Shown piece by piece: positions 7,969 through 15,646 of a DNA stretch of 64,000 nt. Position 1 is the first letter of the stretch. The number at the start of each line of letters is the position of its first letter. This DNA is from Luteimicrobium xylanilyticum (GTDB lineage Bacteria > Actinomycetota > Actinomycetes > Actinomycetales > Cellulomonadaceae): the NCBI RefSeq assembly GCF_009429125.1, contig NZ_CP045529.1, positions 4,030,001 through 4,094,000 on the forward strand. Direction: 5' to 3'. The notes under the pieces are model-generated. The model did not search any database, was not told where the DNA came from, and saw only the letters and a program-made list of their open reading frames with translations. A program made the position numbers and the translations under genes.

Positions 7969-8691
7969 TCAGCCGCCGTCGCGCCCCTCGATCCAGTACG
8001 CCTGGGTGTACTGGCGGTCGCGGGCGACCCCGAGGTCGCGCGCGTACGACCGCACCGCCTTGACGAGGCGGCGCTCGCCGCCCGCCCAGACGTACGCGTC
8101 GGCGGGGTCGACGTGGTGCTCCCGGAGCACCGCGACGACGTCCGAGGCGCTCTCCACCCAGGTCAGCTTCGTGTTCTCCCGCTCGGGGAGCGGGAGGTCC
8201 GTGCGATCGGGGTGGGCGTCCGCCAGCACGACGACGGCGCGCGTGGTCGGCGACAGCGCGTCGAGGACGCTGCGCACCGCGGGGACGGCGGTGGTGTCGC
8301 CGGCCAGGACGACCGTGCCGGCAGCGAGGTCCACCCGGTGCTTCTGCGTCGTGATGGCCACCTCGGCCGTGGACCCCACGACGGCGTCCCTCCCCCACAC
8401 GCCAGCCGCACCTTCCGGCTGGTGCAGGACGAGCTCGAGGCTGAGCTGCCCGGCGTCGTGGTCGACGTCGAGGATCGTGTACCCGCGCTGCACGAGCATG
8501 TCCTTCTTGAGCGACGGCACCCACAGGCGCAGCCAGATCGTGGGGTGCGGCTCGAGCGTCGCGACGAGGCTCGGCGCGCTGACGCGCAGGCGCCGGTACC
8601 AGGGCGTGACGTCCTCGACGCCGACGACCTCGAGGGGGTGGTTGTGGACGCCCATCGCTCGGAGGACGCCGCGCTGCCAGTTCGCCGCCAT
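7969..8691 (-). CDS. siderophore-interacting (ferric-siderophore reductase) protein
   Basis: A 240-residue SIP/ViuB-type flavoprotein: N-terminal FAD barrel with WLRLWVP and the GYTILDVD segment, then the NAD(P)H domain with VVLAGDTTAVPAV and a C-terminal YVWAGGERRLVKAVRSY and YWIEGRDGG, the usual end of the family. These cytosolic enzymes reduce imported ferric siderophores to release iron. A near-perfect IdeR/DtxR box 30 bases before the start points to repression by iron. No siderophore transporter is in the window. Confidence 0.88.
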   Translation of the reverse strand: MAANWQRGVLRAMGVHNHPLEVVGVEDVTPWYRRLRVSAPSLVATLEPHPTIWLRLWVPSLKKDMLVQRGYTILDVDHDAGQLSLELVLHQPEGAAGVWGRDAVVGSTAEVAITTQKHRVDLAAGTVVLAGDTTAVPAVRSVLDALSPTTRAVVVLADAHPDRTDLPLPERENTKLTWVESASDVVAVLREHHVDPADAYVWAGGERRLVKAVRSYARDLGVARDRQYTQAYWIEGRDGG

Positions 8692-8720
8692 GGGCCCGGA
8701 CGTTAGCCCGTCGTGGCACG

Positions 8721-8739
8721 TTAGGCAAGGCTTGCCTTA
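8721..8739. promoter_or_regulatory. IdeR/DtxR iron box
   Basis: TTAGGCAAGGCTTGCCTTA is a 19-bp imperfect palindrome close to the actinobacterial IdeR/DtxR consensus TTAGGTTAGGCTAACCTAA. It lies 30 bases upstream of the siderophore-interacting protein gene, where a bound repressor would block transcription. Pattern match plus context make this a confident site. Confidence 0.8.
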
Positions 8740-8803
8740 TTTGGTGCCCACCCACTTCCCTGCGCACGCTCGTCCACCTCGGAGCCGTGGCGATCCCGCG
8801 AGT

Positions 8804-8819
8804 TCGAACACCTGTTCGA
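8804..8819. promoter_or_regulatory. LexA/SOS box
   Basis: TCGAACACCTGTTCGA matches the actinobacterial LexA consensus TCGAAC-N4-GTTCGA exactly. It lies 34 bases upstream of the DUF222-HNH start, so that gene is probably DNA-damage inducible. Confidence 0.8.
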
Positions 8820-8852
8820 GTGAGTGTCGGTGGGTCGGTGTTGACTGGTCGC

Positions 8853-10334
8853 ATGACCTCGTCGGAGCCGCTCGCCATGGACGCCACCGCGGCGCGCCTG
8901 CCGCAGACCGCCGCCCTCGAGAACGTGGCCGGGGGCGAACGGGGGCCCGCCGGCGCGGAGCTCATGGACCGCGCGATCACGGCGGTCGTCGAGGTGGAGC
9001 ACGCGATCCGCCGGCTCACGGCCCTGCGGACGCTGATCCTCAACACCGCGCGCCGCCAGGTCCCGGTCGCCGAGGTGGCCCTGCTCGACCCGGCGTCGCC
9101 CGCGGCGCGTTCGCCGCTGACGGAGCAGCGAGCCGAGCTCGCGCACCGTGCCTTCGTGGCCGACCTCGCGACCGCGCTCCAGCTCCCCGAGACGACGACG
9201 TCCCGGCTCGTGGACGAGGCCGAGGTCTTGGTCGAGGAGCTCCCCCGGACCCTGGACGCGATGGCCGAGGGCACCCTGTCGTACCGGCACGCCCAGGTGA
9301 TCGCCGACCACACGGACGGGCTCGACGCACCGGCCCGTGCGGCCGTCGAGGCCGCCGTGCTCCCGTTCGCGGCCACGTCGACGCCGACCGGCCTCGGCCG
9401 GCGGGCGCGGCGCGCCCGCGAGCTCGCCCACCCGGAGGCCCTCGCCGAGCGCCACCAGCGCGCCGCAGCAGACCGCTGCGTGCGGCTCGACCCGGCACCC
9501 GACGGGATGGCGTGGCTCAGCGCGTTCCTGCCCGCCGTGCAGGGGCACGCGATCCTCGACCGCCTCGACCACGCGGCCCGGACGCTCGCGGGCCCCGACG
9601 AACCCCGCACCCCCGACCAGCTGCGCACCGACACGTTCGCCGCGCTCCTGCTCGACACCCCCGGCACCGACCCCAGGGCAGGTGCTGGCGGTGTGGCTGC
9701 TGGCACGGACGACGCGCTCGCGCACCACGCCCGCGGTCTGACGCCCCGCGTCGCGGTCACCGTCCCGGTGCTCACGCTCCTCGGCGGCGGCGAGCCCGCC
9801 ACCCTCGAGGGGTACGGGCCGATCAGTCCCGACGTGGCCCGGAAGCTCGCCGCCGCCGCGCCGTCGTTCACCCGGATCCTCACCCACCCCGAGACCGGGG
9901 CCGTCCTGTCCGTGGGGCGCACCTCCTACGCCGTGCCCGCGGACCTGCGACGTCACCTCGCCGTCCGCGACGGCACGTGCCGCTTCCCGGGCTGCGGTCG
10001 GCCGGCGGCTCGCTGCGACGCCGACCACGTCACCGCGTTCGTCGACGGCGGCGCCACCGACGCGGCCAACCTCCTGCACCTGTGCCGGCGTCACCACCGG
10101 CTCAAGCACGAGACGTCCTGGCAGGTCCGCGTCGACGACCGCACCCACGACGCCGTCTGGACCTCACCCACCGGTCGGGAGCACGTCGTGCCGCCTGCGG
10201 TCGTGGTCGGGAGCGACCCGCCGGACGGGTCGGCACGTGGCGTCTCAGCACGTGCGGTCGCGGGAGGCGACCTACCCGGCGGGTCGCCGCCGGCAGCGAG
10301 GAACCGCGACAACACGAGACCGCCCCCGTTCTGA
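8853..10334 (+). CDS. DUF222 / 13E12-family HNH endonuclease-like protein
   Basis: About 493 residues. The N-terminal two thirds are the helical DUF222 (13E12 repeat) domain, and the C-terminal part is an HNH motif: CRFPGCGRPAARCDADHV with zinc-type cysteines, then NLLHLCRRHHRLKH (about residues 383-422). The ATG giving MTSSEPLAMD is chosen because an upstream start would run through the SOS box. These proteins are multicopy in actinobacterial genomes and of unclear function; nuclease activity is inferred from the motif. The perfect SOS box upstream suggests induction on DNA damage. A Pro/Gly/Arg-rich tail ends just before a 7-bp tandem repeat. Confidence 0.88.
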   Translation: MTSSEPLAMDATAARLPQTAALENVAGGERGPAGAELMDRAITAVVEVEHAIRRLTALRTLILNTARRQVPVAEVALLDPASPAARSPLTEQRAELAHRAFVADLATALQLPETTTSRLVDEAEVLVEELPRTLDAMAEGTLSYRHAQVIADHTDGLDAPARAAVEAAVLPFAATSTPTGLGRRARRARELAHPEALAERHQRAAADRCVRLDPAPDGMAWLSAFLPAVQGHAILDRLDHAARTLAGPDEPRTPDQLRTDTFAALLLDTPGTDPRAGAGGVAAGTDDALAHHARGLTPRVAVTVPVLTLLGGGEPATLEGYGPISPDVARKLAAAAPSFTRILTHPETGAVLSVGRTSYAVPADLRRHLAVRDGTCRFPGCGRPAARCDADHVTAFVDGGATDAANLLHLCRRHHRLKHETSWQVRVDDRTHDAVWTSPTGREHVVPPAVVVGSDPPDGSARGVSARAVAGGDLPGGSPPAARNRDNTRPPPF

Positions 10335-10354
10335 CCCGAACCCGGAGCGTCGGG

Positions 10355-10403
10355 CCCGGAGCCCGGAGCCCGGAGCCCGGAGCCCGGAGCCCGGAGCCCG
10401 GAG
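10355..10403. repeat. seven-copy 7-bp tandem repeat (CCCGGAG)
   Basis: Seven uninterrupted copies of CCCGGAG lie between the convergent HNH and epimerase genes, ending one base before the epimerase stop region. The array is perfect, so copy number is probably unstable. No coding role is apparent. Confidence 0.9.
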
Positions 10404-10404
10404 C

Positions 10405-11547
10405 TCAGCGGACGACGGCGCGACTCCTGCCACGCGCGGCGGCCAGCTGTCTGATGCCGTCGTCGAACGCGACGCCGGGTCGCCAGCCCGTCTCGATGCG
10501 GAGCCGCGCTGACGAGGCGGTCACGTGCCGCACGTCGCCGAGCCGGTAGTCGCCGGTCACGACCGGCGCCGGTCCCCCCGTCGCGCGGGCGAGCGCGGCG
10601 GCCAGCTCCCGGACGGTGCGCACCTCGCCGCTGCCCACGTTGAACCCGCGCGCGACGCCGGCCCGCTCGCCCGGGCTCCCGCCGCCCGCCCAGGCGACGG
10701 CCGCGAGATTGGCGGCCGCGACGTCGTCGACGTGCACGAAGTCCCGCCGCTGCCCGCCGTCCTCGAAGACGCGCGGCGCGCGTCCCTGCTCGAGCGCGTC
10801 GAGGAACAGCGCCGCGACGCCAGCGTACGGGGTCCCGGCGGGCAGGCCCGGCCCGTAGACGTTGTGGTACCGCAGCAGCGCGGCCGTGCCGCCGGTGCTG
10901 CGTGCCCACGACGACGCGAGGTGCTCCTGGAAGAGCTTCGACGCCGCGTACACGTTGCGCGGGTCGAGGGCGGCGTCCTCCGTGACGAGCACCGGGACGA
11001 GGGGGCGGCCGTCCTCGTCGAGCGGGTCGAACACGCCTCGTTCGAGGTCCGCGACCCGGCGCGGCGGCGGCTGGCGGCTCGGCGGCTGGCGGGGGACGCC
11101 GTCGACCGCAGGACCGCCGTCGGACGCGGCCGTGACGTACCGGCCCTCCCCGTACACGACCATCGACGACGCGAGCACGAGGCGCCCGACCCCGGCCCGG
11201 GCCATCGCGGCGAGCACGCACGCCGTGCCCGTCCCGTTGCTCGCGGCGTAGTCGGGGGCGTCGTCGAACGAGAGCCCCAGCCCGACCTTCGCCGCGAGAT
11301 GGACGACCGCGTCGGCACCGGCGACGGCCTCGTCCGCGGCACCCGGGTCCCGGACATCCGCGACGACGAGCTCCACGTCCGGGCAGTCCGCGAGCGCCCG
11401 GAACGCCTCGGGCACCCGCCCGCCCGGGTGGACGTCGGGCCGCAGCGCGTCGACGACCCGGACGCGCCACCCGGCGTCGAGCGCCGCACGCACGGTCGGC
11501 GTCCCGACGAACCCGGCGCCGCCCGTGACGACGAGGAGCCCGCTCAC
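10405..11547 (-). CDS. NAD-dependent epimerase/dehydratase
   Basis: A 380-residue extended SDR of the sugar-nucleotide epimerase type. Rossmann motif VTGGAGFVGTP is at about residues 6-16, VVHLAAKVGL follows, the catalytic region has SSMVVYGEG and the active-site YAASK (in NVYAASKLFQEHL). The substrate half ends with RIETGWRPGVAFDDGI, typical of UDP/dTDP-sugar enzymes. Residues about 155-185 are an unusual Pro/Arg-rich insert. The GTG start overlaps the stop of the phosphorylase gene (GTGA), so it is translationally coupled as the last gene of the GT87-phosphorylase-epimerase run. The exact sugar is unknown. Confidence 0.85.
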   Translation of the reverse strand: MSGLLVVTGGAGFVGTPTVRAALDAGWRVRVVDALRPDVHPGGRVPEAFRALADCPDVELVVADVRDPGAADEAVAGADAVVHLAAKVGLGLSFDDAPDYAASNGTGTACVLAAMARAGVGRLVLASSMVVYGEGRYVTAASDGGPAVDGVPRQPPSRQPPPRRVADLERGVFDPLDEDGRPLVPVLVTEDAALDPRNVYAASKLFQEHLASSWARSTGGTAALLRYHNVYGPGLPAGTPYAGVAALFLDALEQGRAPRVFEDGGQRRDFVHVDDVAAANLAAVAWAGGGSPGERAGVARGFNVGSGEVRTVRELAAALARATGGPAPVVTGDYRLGDVRHVTASSARLRIETGWRPGVAFDDGIRQLAAARGRSRAVVR

Positions 11548-12407
11548 GCCGCGCCGTCCACGGGCGCGAGCGCGAGGACCCGCCGGCTCGCCGTGCGCGG
11601 CACGAGCTCGCGCGCCTCGTAGTCGTCGGGGACCGCGGCGACGACGGCGCCGAGCAGCGCGAGCAGGCGCGGCTGCGCGGCGGCCATGCGCTCGAGCACG
11701 AGGGCTGCGTCCGCGGCGTCGGCCTCCCCGGGCAGCACGCCGGCGTCGGTGTCCGTGACGAACGAGAGGTTGACGAGCCCCAGCCCCAGCTCGGCCGCGA
11801 GGACCGTCTCGGGGTACTGGGTCATGTTGACGATGTCGGCGCCCGCGGCCCGGTACCACCGGGACTCCGCGCGGGTGGAGAACCGGGGCCCCTGCACGAC
11901 GACGGTCGTGGCGGCGTCGCGCACCTCCTCGCCCGCGGCGCGCAGCGCCTCGAGCGCGACGGCCCGGAGCTGGGGGCAGAACGGGTCGGCGGCGGCGAGG
12001 TGCTCGACGCCGGACGCCCCGCCCGGGGCCCCGTCGAAGTAGGTGTCCGCGCGTCCGGTGGTCCGGTCGATCAGCTGGTCCGGGACGACGAACACCCCGG
12101 GCGCGAGCGTCGGGTCGAGCGAGCCGACCGCCGTCGACGACACGACCGCGCGCACCCCGAGCGACGCGAGCGCCCACAGGTTCGCGCGGGCGTTCACGCG
12201 GTGCGGCGGGAGGGCGTGGCCCGCGCCGTGGCGCGCGAGGAACGCGACCGGACGGCCGCCGAAGGTGCCGACGCTCACCGGGCCGGACGGCGGCCCGTAC
12301 GGGGTCGCGACGTCGACCTCGCGCGCGGTTCCCGGCTCGAACAGCCGGTACAGCCCGGAGCCCCCGATCACGGCGACGGCGGGCACGGGCAGGGACGGGT
12401 CGCTCAT
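11544..12407 (-). CDS. S-methyl-5'-thioadenosine phosphorylase-like enzyme
   Basis: A 287-residue trimeric-type (PNP/MTAP family) nucleoside phosphorylase. Visible signatures: VIGGSGLYRLFEPG (phosphate loop, N-terminus), FLARHGAGHALPPHRVNARA, SSTAVGSL, and the base/ribose pocket VNMTQYPETVLAAELG with FVTDTDAG. Such enzymes split 5'-methylthioadenosine (or inosine/guanosine in close relatives) by phosphate. It overlaps both neighbours by 4 bp. In a glycosyltransferase/epimerase cluster it may act on a nucleoside-linked intermediate, not only in methionine salvage; no other salvage gene is nearby. That last point is inference. Confidence 0.82.
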   Translation of the reverse strand: MSDPSLPVPAVAVIGGSGLYRLFEPGTAREVDVATPYGPPSGPVSVGTFGGRPVAFLARHGAGHALPPHRVNARANLWALASLGVRAVVSSTAVGSLDPTLAPGVFVVPDQLIDRTTGRADTYFDGAPGGASGVEHLAAADPFCPQLRAVALEALRAAGEEVRDAATTVVVQGPRFSTRAESRWYRAAGADIVNMTQYPETVLAAELGLGLVNLSFVTDTDAGVLPGEADAADAALVLERMAAAQPRLLALLGAVVAAVPDDYEARELVPRTASRRVLALAPVDGAA

Positions 12408-13819
12408 GCGGGGCTCCAGACGAGACGGGGGAAGGAACGGGCGGGACGCAGTGCACGGACGACCGCGACGGCGAGCACGACGAGGAGCGCGACCCCCACC
12501 GCGGGCCGCACCGCGACCATCCGGGGGTAGAGCTCGCCGACCGCGAGGGCGGCGGGCACGACCAGCCACTCCCAGCGGTGGCTGAGCGCGACGAGCGGCA
12601 CGAGCAGCAGCGCGTACCAGGCGTTGGAGGGGCTCACGAGCAGCAGCGTGCCGCCGACGAGCACGACCTGCGCGTGCCACGGGGCGTCGGGGTCGGCGCG
12701 CCACCAGCACCAGGCGACGAGGACGCCGAGGAGGGCAGCCGCGACGACCGTCGCCGTCGTGCCGGGCAGGAACCCGAGCAGCGCGAACCGGTTGCCGCTG
12801 TCGTAGCCCTCCTCGTCGAGGTAGCCGGGCAGGAACCCGAGCACCCCCGTCCCGGCGCCGGCGACGTACGGGACGTACACGAGCACGAAGGTCGCGAGCG
12901 CGACCCCGGCGGTCCGCCACCCGTCGCGGCGCAGCAGGGGCGGACCGGCGATCGCGGGGACGAGCTTCGTCGCGACGGCGAGGCCCAGCAGCGCACCCGT
13001 CGTGAGCGCGCGCCGCGCCCCGGCCGACCGCGTCGACGCGAGCGTCGCCGCGAGCACCAGGCCCGCGCCGAGAACGTCGACGTGCGAGTTCGTCACCGCC
13101 TCCGACGCCACGAACGGGCACCACCCCCACACCGCGGCCCAGCGCGCACCGAGGCCGCGCCGTCGCAGGGCCACGAGCAGCCCTCCCGTGATCGCGAGGC
13201 TGACGGCGAACCCGCCCACCTGCAGCGGCCAGTACGCCGCCGACGCCGGCACGGGCGCCCGCACCGCAGTGAACCAGGCCTCGGCGACGGGCGGGTAGAT
13301 GGTCGGGACGTGCGAGCGGTTGATCGCGGTGCACAGCGGCTCGCCCGACGGCACGCTCGTCGTCGGGTCGATCCGCTCGGCCGGGCAGACGGCCACGCCG
13401 TCGGCGTCCGTGCCCGACGGCGTCGGGAACAGCCAGTCGGTGCGCAGCGGCGCGAGCGCGTCGTCCGTCGGGACGTACGCGTACGGCGACGTGCCGGCGT
13501 CCTGCACGATCCCGTCCCACGCGTAGCGCGCCGAGTCGGTGCTGAGGTTCGGCGGCCCGGTCAGCGCGGCCAGCCCGACGGCGACCGAGCCCGCGACCAC
13601 CAGCGGCACCACGGCCCGCTCGGGCACCCGCCGCAGCGCGAGCAGCGCGAGCGCGAGCACCACCCAGCCCGCGCCGATCGCGGCCAGGGCGCGCCCCCGG
13701 TCCGCGTGCGCGAACCCGTGCACGTGCGTGCCCACCACCACGACCGCGACGACGGTGACCACGGCGAGGGCCGCGAGGGCGGTCGAGGCTGCGGTCGAGA
13801 GGGGTCGGGCGTGGCGCAC
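12404..13819 (-). CDS. GT87/DUF2029-like polytopic membrane protein
   Basis: A 471-residue integral membrane protein with about 10-12 hydrophobic helices. An extracytoplasmic loop after helix 3 (about residues 95-175) contains STDSARYAWDG, and YPPVAEAWF and ATKLVPAIAGPPLLRR recall GT-C glycosyltransferases (GT87, polyprenyl-phosphate-mannose users) and the DUF2029 family. It heads a tightly overlapping run with the phosphorylase and epimerase. A role in transferring a lipid-linked sugar on the outer face of the membrane is plausible but not shown. The gene is divergent from a molybdoenzyme operon across a 103-base gap holding the cluster motif. Confidence 0.72.
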   Translation of the reverse strand: MRHARPLSTAASTALAALAVVTVVAVVVVGTHVHGFAHADRGRALAAIGAGWVVLALALLALRRVPERAVVPLVVAGSVAVGLAALTGPPNLSTDSARYAWDGIVQDAGTSPYAYVPTDDALAPLRTDWLFPTPSGTDADGVAVCPAERIDPTTSVPSGEPLCTAINRSHVPTIYPPVAEAWFTAVRAPVPASAAYWPLQVGGFAVSLAITGGLLVALRRRGLGARWAAVWGWCPFVASEAVTNSHVDVLGAGLVLAATLASTRSAGARRALTTGALLGLAVATKLVPAIAGPPLLRRDGWRTAGVALATFVLVYVPYVAGAGTGVLGFLPGYLDEEGYDSGNRFALLGFLPGTTATVVAAALLGVLVAWCWWRADPDAPWHAQVVLVGGTLLLVSPSNAWYALLLVPLVALSHRWEWLVVPAALAVGELYPRMVAVRPAVGVALLVVLAVAVVRALRPARSFPRLVWSPA

Positions 13820-13868
13820 CTTCCGATCGTGCCGTGCACCCCGAGCTCGACCGGCCGGAATCGGCTCC

Positions 13869-13890
13869 CCGTTCGCGGACCGTAAGAACT
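13869..13890. promoter_or_regulatory. cluster motif, copy A (candidate response-regulator site)
   Basis: Read on the minus strand this 22-base stretch contains TCTTACGNNCCGCGNACGG. A second copy with 17 of 22 identical bases lies in the other divergent gap of the cluster (19268-19289), next to the cluster's own response-regulator gene. Both copies face outwards from divergent promoters. The shared sequence and positions suggest a common operator; binding is untested. Confidence 0.5.
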
Positions 13891-13922
13891 GCGGGCCTCC
13901 TCAGGCGGGCGTCCGCCGCACG

Positions 13923-15125
13923 ATGAGGACCATGAGGCTCGACCGGCTCCGTGACACGGTGGACGCGCGCGGCCGCGCGGCCTCCGACCGGGCCGCCGCA
14001 CCGCTGCAGCACCCCGCGCGGTCGCCGCGCACCGCCGTCGTGGTCGGACGCCTGCTCGGCACCGCGTTCGTCGTGTGCTTCGTGACCGGCCTCTACAGCC
14101 ACTTCCTGCAGGACCCGCTGCCCTGGATGCGGTTCCCGACCTGGCCGTCGAACCTCTACCAGCTCACGCAGGGGATCCACGTCACCACCGGCATCGCGAG
14201 CGTCCCGCTGCTGCTGGCCAAGCTCTGGACCGTCTACCCGCGCCTGCTCCAGTGGCCGCCCGTGCGCGGGCTCGTCCACGCCGTCGAGCGGGGCCTCGTC
14301 GGGGTGCTCGTCGCCGCGGCGCTCGTCGAGGTCGCGACGGGCCTGCTCAACACGTACCAGTGGTACCCGTGGCACTTCCCGTTCCGCGGCACGCACTACG
14401 CCCTCGCCTGGGTCGTCGTGGGGGCGCTCGCGATCCACGTCGCCGCGCAGCTCCCGACGATCGTCCGGCACCGGCGACGGGAGCGGGCCGTCTCGGGCGG
14501 GCAGGTGAGCGCGGGGTCGACGACCGCAGAGACCACGACCCGGCGCGGGCTCCTCGTCGCGGTCGGCGCGGGCGTGGCGGCTGTGGTCCTGCTCACCGCC
14601 GGCCAGTCGTTCCGGGTGCTGCGCCGCACCAACCTGTTCGCGCCCCGGGTCCAGGGGCTGGGTCCGCAGGGCCTCCCGGTGAACAAGACGGCGGCCGCAG
14701 CGCGCGTGCACGACGCCGCGACGGACCCCGCGTGGACGCTCACCGTCGTGCACGGCGCACGGTCCGTCGCCCTCACGCGCGCCGAGCTCGCGGCGCTGCC
14801 CCAGACGGAGGTCGAGCTGCCGATCGCGTGCGTCGAGGGCTGGACGACGTTCGCCCGCTGGCGGGGCGTGCGGGTAGCGGACCTCCTGGCGCTCGTCGAC
14901 GCGCCGTCGGGCACGGGGGCACGGGTCACGAGCCTCGAACCCTCCGGCCCCTACCGGACCAGCGACCTCGAGCCGGCGTTCGCGCACCACCCCCGCACGC
15001 TCGTGGCGCTCGAGCTCGGCGGGGAACCGCTCGACCTCGACCACGGGTACCCGGCCCGCCTCATCGCGCCCGCCCGGCCCGGCGTCCTGCAGACGAAGTG
15101 GCTGACCCGCGTGGAGACGACGTGA
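13923..15125 (+). CDS. membrane-anchored molybdopterin-dependent oxidoreductase
   Basis: About 400 residues in two parts. The N-terminal half (about residues 40-185) is a four-helix, cytochrome-b561-like membrane domain with conserved-looking histidines (YSHFLQ, GIHVTTG, RGTHYALAW, LAIHVAAQ) that could bind haem. A further helix (about 200-220) precedes a sulfite-oxidase-type molybdopterin domain with Mo-ligand Cys in LPIACVEGWTTFARWRGV and a terminal GYPARLIAPARPGVLQTKWL. The Mo domain should lie outside the membrane. It is coupled to the next gene by a GTGA overlap. Electron donor, acceptor and substrate are unknown. Confidence 0.8.
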   Translation: MRTMRLDRLRDTVDARGRAASDRAAAPLQHPARSPRTAVVVGRLLGTAFVVCFVTGLYSHFLQDPLPWMRFPTWPSNLYQLTQGIHVTTGIASVPLLLAKLWTVYPRLLQWPPVRGLVHAVERGLVGVLVAAALVEVATGLLNTYQWYPWHFPFRGTHYALAWVVVGALAIHVAAQLPTIVRHRRRERAVSGGQVSAGSTTAETTTRRGLLVAVGAGVAAVVLLTAGQSFRVLRRTNLFAPRVQGLGPQGLPVNKTAAAARVHDAATDPAWTLTVVHGARSVALTRAELAALPQTEVELPIACVEGWTTFARWRGVRVADLLALVDAPSGTGARVTSLEPSGPYRTSDLEPAFAHHPRTLVALELGGEPLDLDHGYPARLIAPARPGVLQTKWLTRVETT

Positions 15126-15646
15126 CCGCGCCGTCGACGCCGCCCCCGCGCGTCCTGCGGACCGTCCGCCTGCTCCTCGTCGCGGCGGGCGCCGTCGGGC
15201 TCGGGGTGGGAGCGGTGAAGCTCACCGCGCTGCACCCCTCCCAGCTCCGCTCGCTCGCCGTCTGGCTCGTCGCGGGAGTCGTCCTGCACGACGGCGTCCT
15301 CGTGCCCCTCGTGACCGTCGCCCTGGCCGGTGGCGGGCTCGTGCTCCGTCGGCTGGCCGGCCCGGGGATCCGCGGGCACCGGTGGCGCGCCCCGCGTGGG
15401 ACTGGTCCGCTCGTGACGTCGTGCCTGGTCGTCGGCGGGGTCCTCACGCTCGTCGTGCTGCCCGAGCTCCACGCCCGGTCCCTCGGCGCAGCGAATCCCA
15501 CCGTGGTCCCCGGCGACTACGGGCGGCGGCTCGTCCTCACCTGGGCCGTGCTCGCCGGCGTCGCCGTCGCGGGGACCGTCGCGCTCAGCCTGCGCGACCG
15601 GGTGCGGCGGAGGCGCGAGCCTCCCGCCGCGCGCGAAGCACCATGA
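15122..15646 (+). CDS. four-helix membrane protein, partner of molybdoenzyme
   Basis: A 174-residue protein with about four hydrophobic helices and no recognised family. GTG overlaps the preceding molybdoenzyme stop. Motif-like pieces are KLTALHPSQLRSLAVWL and VVLHDGVLVPL, which recur in membrane proteins paired with such molybdoenzymes. It may be a quinone-side or assembly subunit. Its 3' end overlaps the convergent permease gene by 62 bases. Confidence 0.6.
   Translation: MTAPSTPPPRVLRTVRLLLVAAGAVGLGVGAVKLTALHPSQLRSLAVWLVAGVVLHDGVLVPLVTVALAGGGLVLRRLAGPGIRGHRWRAPRGTGPLVTSCLVVGGVLTLVVLPELHARSLGAANPTVVPGDYGRRLVLTWAVLAGVAVAGTVALSLRDRVRRRREPPAAREAP

Noticed and set aside
6491-9922. 1143-codon open frame on the minus strand
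   Set aside because: Only its C-terminal 274 codons are a real flavin reductase. The rest is an antisense shadow of the molybdoenzyme, siderophore-interacting and HNH genes, with Arg/Ser/Ala-rich sequence typical of GC-rich shadow frames.
10355-10403. 7-bp array considered as CRISPR or origin iterons
   Set aside because: Too short, no spacers, no replication or cas gene nearby.
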